Assembly: GCA_964293585.1 (NCBI GenBank)
Contig: CAXYYS010000011.1
Coordinates: 1-55,238, forward strand
Source: JAKVKY01 sp964293585
Lineage (GTDB): Bacteria; Bacillota; Negativicutes; Acidaminococcales; Acidaminococcaceae
Direction of reading: 5' to 3'
Length of the DNA stretch: 55,238 nt
Each line of letters opens with the position of its first letter. Position 1 is the first letter of the stretch. Shown one piece after another: positions 8,061 through 15,858 of the stretch. A program made the position numbers and the translations under genes. Under the pieces are notes generated by a model. The model saw only the letters and a list, made by a program, of their open reading frames with translations, was not told where the DNA came from and did no database searches.

Positions 8061-9451
8061 TGCTTAAGGATTATAAGACCATACGCGAAGTCGTTGGTCC
8101 TTTGATGCTGGTTGACCAGGTAGAAGGCGTGAAGTACGACGAACTGGTAGAGATCAGGCAGGCCAACGGCGAGCTCCGTAGCGGCAAGGTTTTGACCGTG
8201 GACGGGGACAAGGCGCTGGTACAGCTTTTCGAAAGCTCCAACGGTTTAAAGATTAGCGATGCCAAGGCCCGTTTCCTGGGTCACGGCATTCAGTTAGGTG
8301 TTTCGCCCAACATGATGGGCCGTGTGTTCGACGGCATGGGTCGTCCTAAAGACGGCGGCCCCGAGATTATCGCCGACAAGTACGAGGATATTAACGGTAC
8401 GCCGATGAATCCGGCGGCCCGTGACTATCCTGCCGAATTCATTCAAACCGGTATCAGCGCCATTGACGGCCTGAATACTCTGGTGCGTGGCCAGAAGCTG
8501 CCGGTGTTCTCCGGTTCCGGTCTGCCCCATGCCCAGTTAGCAGCCCAGATTGCCCGTCAGGCTAAGGTACGCGGCACCGGCGAAGGCTTCGCCGTTGTGT
8601 TTGCCGCCGTAGGTATTACCTTCGAGGAAGCCGACTTCTTTATGAACGACTTCCGCCGTACCGGCGCCCTGGAGCGTGCGGTTATGTTCATCAACCTGGC
8701 CAACGACCCGGCCGTAGAACGTATTTCTACCCCGCGTATGGCCATCACCGCCGCCGAATATCTGGCGTATGAGCTGAACATGCACGTGCTGGTTATCATC
8801 ACCGATATTACCAACTACGCCGACGCTCTGCGGGAAATTTCCGCAGCCCGTAAGGAAGTGCCCGGTCGTCGTGGCTACCCCGGCTATCTGTACACGGACT
8901 TAGCGACCATGTACGAACGTGCCGGCCGTATCAAAGGCAAGAAAGGTTCCATCACCATGGTGCCGATCCTGTCCATGCCTGAAGACGACAAGACCCATCC
9001 GATTCCTGACCTGACAGGTTATATTACCGAAGGCCAGATCATCCTGAGTCGTGAACTGTACCGTAAAGGTTTGACCCCGCCTATCGACGTGCTGCCCAGC
9101 CTGTCCCGTTTGAAGGATAAAGGCATTGGCGCCGGCAAGACCCGTGAGGACCATGCCGATACCATGAACCAGCTGTTCGCGGCTTATGCCCGCGGCAAGC
9201 AGGCCAAAGAGTTGGCCACCATTCTGGGTGATGCGGCTTTGACCGATGTAGATAAGTTGTACGCCAAGTTTGCGGACGCCTTTGAAAACGAATATGTTTC
9301 CCAGGGCTACGAGACTAACCGTACCATCGAAGAAACGCTGGACCTGGGCTGGAAACTTTTGGGAATCCTGCCGAGAGCCGAACTGAAACGTATCAACGAT
9401 AAGTATCTGGATAAGTATTACAAACCAGCGGACACTGAAAAGGGGGTCTAG
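8060..9451 (+). CDS. ntpB: V-type ATPase regulatory subunit B
   Basis: 463 residues. Alternates with A in the hexameric head; it is the non-catalytic paralogue. The P-loop position reads SGSGLPHAQL (151-160) with no GKT, as expected for B. TGISAIDGLNTLVRGQKLPVF precedes it (given here only as landmark), and PSLSRLKDKGIGAGKTREDH is the characteristic C-terminal motif. The start codon overlaps the ntpA stop by one base. Confidence 0.97.
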   Translation: MLKDYKTIREVVGPLMLVDQVEGVKYDELVEIRQANGELRSGKVLTVDGDKALVQLFESSNGLKISDAKARFLGHGIQLGVSPNMMGRVFDGMGRPKDGGPEIIADKYEDINGTPMNPAARDYPAEFIQTGISAIDGLNTLVRGQKLPVFSGSGLPHAQLAAQIARQAKVRGTGEGFAVVFAAVGITFEEADFFMNDFRRTGALERAVMFINLANDPAVERISTPRMAITAAEYLAYELNMHVLVIITDITNYADALREISAARKEVPGRRGYPGYLYTDLATMYERAGRIKGKKGSITMVPILSMPEDDKTHPIPDLTGYITEGQIILSRELYRKGLTPPIDVLPSLSRLKDKGIGAGKTREDHADTMNQLFAAYARGKQAKELATILGDAALTDVDKLYAKFADAFENEYVSQGYETNRTIEETLDLGWKLLGILPRAELKRINDKYLDKYYKPADTEKGV

Positions 9452-9454
9452 TAG

Positions 9455-10159
9455 ATGGCAACCATCAACCCCACCCGCATGGAGCTGACCCGTCTCAAGA
9501 AACGTCTGGCTACGGCCACCCGGGGGCACAAGCTGCTCAAGGATAAACGCGACGAGATGGTTCGGCAGTTCATGCTCTACATCCGCAGAAACCACAGCCT
9601 GCGCCTGGAAGTGGAAAAACAGCTGGGCACCGTGACCAAGCAGTTTACGCTGGCCGAAGCCCAGATGGGCGCGCTTTCCGTTTCGGAAGCGCTGCTCTAT
9701 CCCGCCCGGGCCGCCGTGTACGAACTGGGAACGCATAACGTGATGAGCGTGGATGTGCCTACCATCAAGTACACCGGCAAAGCGGAAGAGACCACGGATA
9801 TCCCGTATGCCTTTGCGTTTACCAGCAGCGCGCTGGATAGTTCTGTGACGGAACTGTCCCACCTGCTGCCGCAGCTCTTGGAGCTGGCGGAAGTCGAAAA
9901 GACTTGTAACATGCTGGCCAGCGAAATTGAAAAGACCCGCCGGCGTGTTAACGCTCTGGAATATGTGATGATTCCCAGGATGCAGGAAAGCATTAAGTTT
10001 ATTACCATGAAGCTGGAAGAGAACGATCGTGCCAGCACGGTACGGCTGATGAAGGCCAAGGAAATGATGGCTAAGCAGCAGCCGGAGAAGCCGAAGCTGC
10101 AGATTGATCTGGAGGCTATGAAGCCAGGATTTGAAAAGCAGTTCCAGCCACAAGCATAA
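9455..10159 (+). CDS. ntpD: V-type ATPase subunit D (central rotor shaft)
   Basis: 234 residues forming the long antiparallel coiled coil that turns inside the A3B3 head. The N-terminal INPTRMELTRLKKRLATATR and the helix RVNALEYVMIPRMQESIKF are family signatures. The C terminus is Lys/Pro/Gln-rich and variable. It starts three bases after ntpB and ends the operon; a folded terminator-like RNA begins five bases after its stop. Confidence 0.95.
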   Translation: MATINPTRMELTRLKKRLATATRGHKLLKDKRDEMVRQFMLYIRRNHSLRLEVEKQLGTVTKQFTLAEAQMGALSVSEALLYPARAAVYELGTHNVMSVDVPTIKYTGKAEETTDIPYAFAFTSSALDSSVTELSHLLPQLLELAEVEKTCNMLASEIEKTRRRVNALEYVMIPRMQESIKFITMKLEENDRASTVRLMKAKEMMAKQQPEKPKLQIDLEAMKPGFEKQFQPQA

Positions 10160-10164
10160 CTAAT

Positions 10165-10287
10165 AGACCGGTGACAGGCAGGGCGCCCAGCCAAAACCAG
10201 CTGGGCTTCCACGCGGTGCCCGGTCCGGCGTAGCCCGCCGGACCGACCGCTGAGGTATTGATCCCCTGCCTTGTCACCGGTCTTTTT
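10165..10287 (+). ncRNA. Structured RNA element / complex terminator, copy 1
   Basis: A long closing helix pairs 10165-10183 with 10264-10283 and ends in five T (10283-10287). Inside are P2 GCCCAGC/GCTGGGC (10185-10191, 10200-10206), P3 GCGGT/ACCGC (10213-10217, 10246-10250) and P4 CGGTCCGGC/GCCGGACCG (10221-10229, 10237-10245) with loop GTAGCCC, then the single-stranded-looking TGAGGTATTGAT. A second copy at 18817-18943 has the same core, with P1 and P2 rebuilt by compensatory changes. It terminates the V-ATPase operon at least; its internal structure is far more than a terminator needs. I do not recognise the family. Confidence 0.7.
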
Positions 10288-10352
10288 GTATCATTTCTGT
10301 TTTGATTGTGATAAAATTTATTTAGAAAGAATTTCAATGAGGGGAAATTATT

Positions 10353-11240
10353 TTGCAGGTTACATTTTTACAGGGCGTGGGCCTGATCATTGCGGCGGCG
10401 GTCATGTGGTCGCTGAGCGGTGTGTGCGGTCAGTTCCTGTTCCAACATTATCAGACGGATGCCAGTTGGCTGATCACGGTGCGGCAGCTTTGTGCTGGCA
10501 CAGTTTTCTTAGGCTATCTGCTGGCCCGGCATAAAAACATTTTTAAAGTTTTTCAGGAACGTCAGGACTGGCTGGAATTACTGCTCTTCACCTTTTTAGG
10601 TTTGCTGCCGGCCCAGTACGGTTTCTATGTGTGCATCTCTTTATCCAACGCAGCCATGGCGCCAATCTTACAATATACGGCGCCTACCATGATCGTGCTC
10701 TGGTTTGCTCTGCGCCGGCATCAGCTGCCGGAAGGCCGGGAAGTTTTAGGTGTCATCTTAACGCTGGTGGGCGTATTTTTGGTCAGCACCCACGGCAAGC
10801 TGGACCAGCTGGTGGTTAGTCCGCTGGCTTTGTTTTGGGGACTGTTTTCCGGCGTAGGTCTGGCCATTTATACAGTGGCGCCGGTACGCATCTTAAAAAA
10901 GTTTTCTACTACGGAAATCATGGGCTGGGGCCAAATCTTATCCGGCCTCTTCCTGGCTTGTTTCTTTAACCCGTTCCACAGCGGCAGTTTGTGGGATGCT
11001 TCTTCCATCGCAGCCATGATGTACATCGTCATCGGCGGCACGGTGATTCCCTTTTCCATGTTCCTGATTGCGGTGACGGTGGTGGGACCCACCAAGGCAT
11101 CACTCATCAGCTGCGTGGAACCGCTGAGCAGTATCCTGCTGGTAGTTTTGGTTTTGGGAACGCCGCTGACCGTGCTGGATATTGTGGGGATGAGTTGCAT
11201 CATTGCCACGGTTTTGTTATTATCAATACAGAAGAAGTAG
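10353..11240 (+). CDS. EamA/DMT-family permease
   Basis: 295 residues with about ten hydrophobic helices arranged as two EamA repeats, each of five helices. The first repeat opens with GVGLIIAAAVMWSLSGVCGQ and the second near residue 150 with SPLALFWGLFSGVGLAIYTV. The family exports or imports small metabolites across the inner membrane; the substrate is unknown. The start is TTG 10353, chosen because GAGGGG (10339-10344) lies eight bases upstream; no in-frame ATG fits. It lies between two large structured non-coding elements and appears to be a single-gene transcript. Confidence 0.85.
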   Translation: MQVTFLQGVGLIIAAAVMWSLSGVCGQFLFQHYQTDASWLITVRQLCAGTVFLGYLLARHKNIFKVFQERQDWLELLLFTFLGLLPAQYGFYVCISLSNAAMAPILQYTAPTMIVLWFALRRHQLPEGREVLGVILTLVGVFLVSTHGKLDQLVVSPLALFWGLFSGVGLAIYTVAPVRILKKFSTTEIMGWGQILSGLFLACFFNPFHSGSLWDASSIAAMMYIVIGGTVIPFSMFLIAVTVVGPTKASLISCVEPLSSILLVVLVLGTPLTVLDIVGMSCIIATVLLLSIQKK

Positions 11241-11241
11241 C

Positions 11242-11480
11242 GGCAGTTTTGGGTGCAGTAGGTTGTCAACAGGGATGGATGGTAATCTCTGCGCTCAGAG
11301 CTACAGGATGCTGTTTTAAGGGCCACCTGCAGCTGCTCGCAGGCTATTCCCAGTCTGCGACCGGGCCTTCCTGCTCGCGACGCTGCGCCGTCCTCTTAAA
11401 ACTACGCATCCTTCCGCATTCGCACAGCGATTACCATCCATCCATTTAGCCTGCTGCACGCAAAACTGCCTACAATTTTT
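11242..11480 (+). terminator. Very long imperfect foldback ending in T5
   Basis: 21-nt arms at 11242-11262 and 11450-11470 pair with one wobble and one mismatch. Inside, GGATGGATGGTAATC (11273-11287) pairs perfectly with GATTACCATCCATCC (11429-11443), and further in GGATGC-TTTTAAG pairs with CTTAAAA-GCATCC. TTTTT at 11476-11480 follows the outer arm. It starts one base after the permease stop and ends 44 bases before larA. It may act as a terminator or as a folded transcript; its sequence is unrelated to the element at 10165. Confidence 0.6.
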
Positions 11481-11524
11481 CTGCAGCGATAATTTATAAG
11501 TTTCGTAATGAAGGAGGTCGTACA

Positions 11525-12796
11525 ATGAAACAGTATACTTTCCACTATGGTCATGGTACCAAGAGTTTTAGCCTGGACGAGAGCCGGGTGCTGAAAGAGG
11601 TGCGCATGCCCAGCGTGCCGCCCATGACGGATATCAAGCAGGGCGTGCTGGATGCCATCAACAATCCCGTCGGCTGCAAGCCGTTGAAAGAGATTGTGAA
11701 ACCGGGAGACACGGTGACTTTTATTTGCAACGACCCAACCCGGGTGGCCAACAGCTTTGACTTTATGCCGGTGCTGGTGGACGAGCTGAATAAACTGGGC
11801 GTGCCCGATGCCAACATGGAAATTTTGTTTAGCCTGGGCAGCCACCGTTTGATGACCGCCGCCGAAATGGCGGAAGCCGTCAGCGAAGGCGTAGCTAAAA
11901 GATTGAAGATGTACAACAGCGACTGCAATGAAAAAGATGGTTTCGATTATTTTGGCGAGACCAGCCGCAAGACGCCGGTGTGGATTAACAAACATTTAAG
12001 CGGCCGGGACCATGTGATCTTGACCGGCACCATCGTGCACCATTATTTTAGCGGTTACGGCGGCGGGCGCAAGGCTGTGCTGCCAGGTTGTGCCGCCATG
12101 GAAACCATCCGTCACAACCACAGCTTTATGATGGATCCCCACGCAGGTTTGGGCAAGACCACGGACAATCCCGTGTACCTGGACCAGATGGAGGGCGTGG
12201 CCTTGTGGGCCAAGGGCAAGAGTGTGTTCCTGTTCAACGCGGTGCTGGATGCGGACCACCGTTTCTTAAAGATGTTCGCCGGCGATTATATTGCTGCCCA
12301 TCACGAAGCCTGCAAGTTTGTGGATTATGTGTACGGCGTGGAGATTCCCCAGGAAGCGGACGTGGTGATTGTCAGCTGCGGCGGTTATCCCAAGGACATT
12401 AACGTGTACCAGATGCAGAAGACCATGGATAATGCGGCGCTGGCTGTACGCCAGGGCGGCGTGATTATCCTGCTGGCCGAGTGCGAGGAAGGCAGCGGCA
12501 GTAAAGTTTTGGAAGAGACCTGCCGCCGGCTGAAGACCCCGGAAGCTATCGAGGCCGAACTTAAAGAACACTTCGTCATCGGCGCCAACAAAGCTTATGC
12601 GGTAACGCGTTTGATGAAAAAGGCTCGTTATATTTTAGTCACCGGTCTGGATAAAGATCTGGCCAAGGCCATGCTCTTTACGGATGCAGTGAGCGATGTT
12701 GAAACGGCGCTGAAAGAGGCGGAGAAGTTTGTGGGCAAGGATTATAAGGTTATCTTGATGCCTACGGGCAGTTTGACAGTGCCTATCCTGCGCTAA
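11525..12796 (+). CDS. larA: LarA-family nickel-dependent racemase (lactate racemase-like)
   Basis: 423 residues, DUF2088/LarA fold. Residues corresponding to Lactobacillus plantarum LarA are present with nearly the same numbering: Arg73 in DPTR, His107 in GSHR, His172/173 in VHHYF, Lys183 in GGGRKAV and His199 in HNHSF. Lys183 is where the nickel-pincer (NPN) cofactor would be attached. The cofactor genes larB, larC and larE are not in this window. LarA homologues racemise or epimerise several 2-hydroxyacids, so lactate is probable, not proven. AAGGAGGTCGTACA precedes the ATG. Confidence 0.85.
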   Translation: MKQYTFHYGHGTKSFSLDESRVLKEVRMPSVPPMTDIKQGVLDAINNPVGCKPLKEIVKPGDTVTFICNDPTRVANSFDFMPVLVDELNKLGVPDANMEILFSLGSHRLMTAAEMAEAVSEGVAKRLKMYNSDCNEKDGFDYFGETSRKTPVWINKHLSGRDHVILTGTIVHHYFSGYGGGRKAVLPGCAAMETIRHNHSFMMDPHAGLGKTTDNPVYLDQMEGVALWAKGKSVFLFNAVLDADHRFLKMFAGDYIAAHHEACKFVDYVYGVEIPQEADVVIVSCGGYPKDINVYQMQKTMDNAALAVRQGGVIILLAECEEGSGSKVLEETCRRLKTPEAIEAELKEHFVIGANKAYAVTRLMKKARYILVTGLDKDLAKAMLFTDAVSDVETALKEAEKFVGKDYKVILMPTGSLTVPILR

Positions 12797-12899
12797 ATTA
12801 AGGTTCAGAAGTAAAGTCTAAATTTAACAACAGGATGTTGCTGGGTCTAGAAGATAATTTGTAAACGGGATTAAATAAGTAGTTTTAAGAAATAAATGG

Positions 12900-13049
12900 T
12901 GCCCGACCGGTAGTCTTTGTTCCTGCGCTAGCGGATGCGACATGAATGTTCTTTGTAGCATTTAGTCGCCGTCACCGTGCCTGCACGGCATGACGGCTTC
13001 GTCGCGTCGCATCACGGTGCTCACAAAGATTACCGGCTCGGGCATTTTT
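12900..13049 (+). terminator. Large foldback with 21-bp closing stem and T5
   Basis: TGCCCGACCGGTAGTCTTTG (from 12900) pairs with 13023-13044, with one bulge and one wobble, and is followed by TTTTT (13045-13049). The interior contains GATGCGAC/GTCGCATC (12934-12941, 13006-13013) and a hairpin built on CCGTCA/TGACGG. The outer arms match those at 18772-18792 and 18965-18985. It is the only terminator candidate after larA. Bases 12797-12899 before it show nothing recognisable. Confidence 0.6.
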
Positions 13050-13068
13050 GTTCGCGCATAAGAACTTA

Positions 13069-13208
13069 AGAAAAATGTGTGAAAAGCACCCTAAAAATTT
13101 AAGAAAAACGTGTAAAATACTTCTAAAAATCTTAGAAAAATGTGTGAAAAGCTTCCAAAAAATCCAGAAAAATGTGTGAAGATGGTTCACATTTGCTAGA
13201 AAAAGTGG
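13069..13208. repeat. 32-33 bp tandem repeat, four units plus a partial fifth
   Basis: AGAAAAATGTGTGAA-type units begin at 13069, 13102, 13134 and 13166, with a partial one at 13198 (AGAAAAAGTGG). Spacing is 33, 32, 32, 32. The units are A-rich and conserved mainly in their first 15 bases. The last complete unit carries the -35 box of the downstream promoter, so the array may be operator or activator sites set about three helical turns apart. No obvious coding role. Confidence 0.7.
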
Positions 13209-13214
13209 TAAGAT
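13186..13214 (+). promoter_or_regulatory. Promoter of the DUF4143 ATPase gene
   Basis: TTCACA (13186-13191) and TAAGAT (13209-13214) are spaced by 17 bases, and TGG directly before the -10 gives an extended -10. The -35 lies inside the last repeat unit, at ATGTGTGAA...TTCACAT, a short dyad. This would leave an 80-110 base leader before the gene. Confidence 0.55.
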
Positions 13215-13302
13215 GAAGCTGCGAAACGAAGCTTTCCGGGACAGTAAGCAACGGCGAGTGATGGAGCCATTACAGTAAAGAAAGCAACACTGCAGGTGAC
13301 AA

Positions 13303-14619
13303 ATGCAGGAACAAGGGGTGTGGAACTTGGAACGCAAGGTTATGCAGGCCTTAGAAAACTGGAAAAATGATCCGGAGCGTAAACCTTTGGTGCTGAGGGG
13401 AGCACGCCAGGTGGGTAAGACTTGGCTGATGCAGGAATTCGGCAAAAAGTATTATGAGAGCACGGTCTATTTTAACTTTGACGAAGAAGAAGCGTTAAAG
13501 TCTATCTTTGAGGCCAATAAAAATCCGGAACGGATTGTGGAACTGTTAAGCCTGGTAGCAGGACGGAAAATTTTGCCGCAGCGCACGCTGCTGATCCTGG
13601 ATGAGATTCAGGAATGTCCTGAGGCGCTCAATGCTTTAAAATATTTTCAGGAAACAGCCAGGGATTATCATGTCATAGCTGCCGGCAGCCTTTTGGGAAC
13701 GCTGCTGGCCACGCCTAAGTCCTATCCCGTGGGGATGGTGAACCTGCTGGACGTTGGTCCCCTGACCTTTGACGAGTTTTTACCGGCAGTTGATGTTAAG
13801 CTGGCCCGTTATTTTACTTCTATTCATAAAGGCCAGCGCATGGAAACTATTTTCCATGAACGGCTGACGGATGCCTATAATGATTATCTGATCATTGGCG
13901 GTATGCCGGAATGCGTGGCGTCCTGGGTTAAATACAAAGATCCGCTCCGGGTAGCGCGTTTGCAAAAAGAACTGGTCACCTTGTATGAACATGCTTTTTC
14001 CAAGCACAACGGGCAGGTGAACAGCGGCCGTATCCTGCAGGTATTCCGGAGCATCGTGGCGCAGTTGGCCAAGCCTAACGAAAAGTTTATGTACGGCGCC
14101 ATCAAAACCGGCGGCAGGGCCCGTGATTTTGAAGAAGCCATCGAATGGCTGGTCTCGGCAGGGATGCTGAACAGGGTTTATAATGTGTCCAAACTGGAAC
14201 ATCCGTTGGCGGCTTTTGATAAGTTGGACAGTTTTAAGCTTTTTGTTTTTGATACCGGGCTGCTGAAGCAGATGGCCGGGATTGATAATGCGGCGATTTT
14301 GCTGAAAACAGAGTATCAGTTTAAAGGCGCCTTGGCGGAGAATTATGTTTTGCAACAGCTGCGGGGACAATTTGCGCTGGAACCGCGCTATTACGCGGAT
14401 AAGAATAATGAGCTGGACTTTGTGCTCCAGGAGGGCACGGAGATCATTCCGGTGGAAGTTAAGGCCGGCGAAGCAAAGGATGCACCTTCTTTTAAAAAAT
14501 ATGTGCACTGGGCTAAGCCTCAACATGCGGTACGTTTTTCCAAACGGGGTTATGTCCAGGACGGACTTATTACCAACCTGCCACTCTATCTGGCGTGCAG
14601 GGTAAAAGAATTCTTGTGA
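13303..14619 (+). CDS. DUF4143 ATP-binding protein (AAA-type ATPase)
   Basis: 438 residues. P-loop GARQVGKT (33-40) and Walker B LLILDE (96-101) form an AAA_14-type ATPase; the C-terminal DUF4143 part contains ELDFVL...IPVEVKAG, a D-x(n)-EVK arrangement reminiscent of PD-(D/E)XK nucleases. The function of the family is not established. ATG 13303 is used, but TTG 13327, preceded by AAGGGGTG and giving LERKVMQALENW, resembles the usual family N terminus and may be the real start. It ends nine bases before pgl, so it may be co-transcribed with it. A tandem-repeat array lies upstream. Confidence 0.85.
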   Translation: MQEQGVWNLERKVMQALENWKNDPERKPLVLRGARQVGKTWLMQEFGKKYYESTVYFNFDEEEALKSIFEANKNPERIVELLSLVAGRKILPQRTLLILDEIQECPEALNALKYFQETARDYHVIAAGSLLGTLLATPKSYPVGMVNLLDVGPLTFDEFLPAVDVKLARYFTSIHKGQRMETIFHERLTDAYNDYLIIGGMPECVASWVKYKDPLRVARLQKELVTLYEHAFSKHNGQVNSGRILQVFRSIVAQLAKPNEKFMYGAIKTGGRARDFEEAIEWLVSAGMLNRVYNVSKLEHPLAAFDKLDSFKLFVFDTGLLKQMAGIDNAAILLKTEYQFKGALAENYVLQQLRGQFALEPRYYADKNNELDFVLQEGTEIIPVEVKAGEAKDAPSFKKYVHWAKPQHAVRFSKRGYVQDGLITNLPLYLACRVKEFL

Positions 14620-14628
14620 GGTAGGACC

Positions 14629-15858
14629 ATGCTGCTGGAAGGTTTCGCTGGCACTTATGCCAGTGCTGAGAATAAAAGCTTGTGGCGGTTTGCCGTGGAT
14701 ACGGAAACCGGCGTTTTAACACAACCGGAGCCGGTACTGGAGGCTGCGGACAGCAAATATTTGTTCCTGCATCGTCAAAATTTGCAGGCGGAGGGACCAG
14801 AACGCAAATCTGAAACTTTGGCGTGTACCGAAGGGAAAGCACAGCCTCAGCTTTTAGCCGTGCCGCGGAAAGTGAACGGCAGGGCGGGTTTAGCTGTGGT
14901 CAATGTGGCGACAGATACGCTGCAGGTAGTGGGCGAGTATGGCGAGGAGCAGGATTGTCCGGCCTATGTTACCGGGGACGGCGAGTTTTGGTACACGGCC
15001 AATTATCACGACGGCGGTATCAGAATTTATAAATTAACGGAGACCACAAATTTCCCGGGCAATAAAAAATTGCCAGCCAATATTTTGGCGAGCGAAGCTG
15101 CGGCTGACGTAGAAAAAAATTGCGGCAGCGCGACGGCAAATTTACAACTGATCCATAAGCTGGAAACAGGGCGCGAGTCCGGCTGTCATCAAATCCTTTT
15201 GGTGGGACCATTTTTGCTGGCGTGTTGTTTAGCGCGGGACCAGATTTTAATTTACGACCGCACCCGTAAGTGGAAGCAGGTAGGAACCATAGATTTTCCT
15301 AAGGGCACGGGACCGCGTCACGGCATTTTTACCAGGGACGGGCAAACTCTGTTTGTGGTCAGCGAACTTTCCAACGAGCTGTTTGTTTTCGCAGTTGGGA
15401 AAAAGTTGGCGACTCAAAATTCACAGCCAACAAAAATTTTAGATGGACAAAATTTAAATTTGCAACCGGAGCAAGACGCACAAAATAATTTTCTCACACT
15501 TATTTCTGCGCAGCCTTTGCTGGAACAAAATGATTTACCGGCCGCTGCTGCGGCCATCCGTTTGTCACCGGACGAAAAGTTTTTGTACGTGTCGGTGCGG
15601 GATCGGAACGTTATTTGTGTTTTTGAACTGGCAGGCGTAACCGTTACCAAGATTCAAGAAGTTCCTTGCGGCGGCGACCATCCCCGGGACCTGGTGCTGA
15701 CGCCGGACGGCAGGTTCGTACTGGCGGTGAACCGGTATCCTGGCAGTATCGTCAGCTTCAGCCGCGACCCGGTGAGCGGCAAAATTGGCAAAGCAATTAG
15801 CAGCATCACCATACCGCAGGCAGTAAGCGTAGTTTTTACGGAAGGAGTTCCACGATGA
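14629..15858 (+). CDS. pgl: Lactonase-family beta-propeller, probable 6-phosphogluconolactonase
   Basis: 409 residues, YbhE/Pgl-type seven-bladed propeller: repeated blades with GTGPRHGIFTRDGQTLFVV near 225, LSPDEKFLYVSVRDRN near 308 and GGDHPRDLVLTPDGRFVLA near 335 carry the family's G-P-R-H and P-D-G/E signatures. It would hydrolyse 6-phosphogluconolactone between Zwf and Gnd, and its TGA overlaps the gnd ATG (ATGA). The Asn/Gln-rich loops around residues 140-165 and 265-290 look like lineage-specific insertions. The context makes the role likely, although the lactonase fold also covers other substrates. Confidence 0.88.
   Translation: MLLEGFAGTYASAENKSLWRFAVDTETGVLTQPEPVLEAADSKYLFLHRQNLQAEGPERKSETLACTEGKAQPQLLAVPRKVNGRAGLAVVNVATDTLQVVGEYGEEQDCPAYVTGDGEFWYTANYHDGGIRIYKLTETTNFPGNKKLPANILASEAAADVEKNCGSATANLQLIHKLETGRESGCHQILLVGPFLLACCLARDQILIYDRTRKWKQVGTIDFPKGTGPRHGIFTRDGQTLFVVSELSNELFVFAVGKKLATQNSQPTKILDGQNLNLQPEQDAQNNFLTLISAQPLLEQNDLPAAAAAIRLSPDEKFLYVSVRDRNVICVFELAGVTVTKIQEVPCGGDHPRDLVLTPDGRFVLAVNRYPGSIVSFSRDPVSGKIGKAISSITIPQAVSVVFTEGVPR

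Noticed and set aside
8900..10153. 417-codon open frame on the minus strand across ntpB and ntpD
   Set aside because: It is fully antisense to two unmistakable V-ATPase genes, has a His/Gln/Leu-rich composition without motifs and no ribosome binding site; it results from G+C-rich codon use on the other strand.
10201..10263. Structured element considered as a riboswitch for the EamA gene
   Set aside because: Its own T-tract terminator is built from the outer helix with no visible alternative pairing, and copy 2 precedes only a convergent gene, so a cis-switch role is not supported.
13209..13300. Leader before the DUF4143 gene inspected for a tRNA, T-box or riboswitch
   Set aside because: No cloverleaf, T-box motif or known riboswitch core could be found by eye.
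12972..13445. Minus-strand frame of 157 codons with an 11-residue repeat
   Set aside because: The repeat is simply the 32-33 bp DNA array read in a frame; the frame also runs antisense into the DUF4143 gene and has no start signal.
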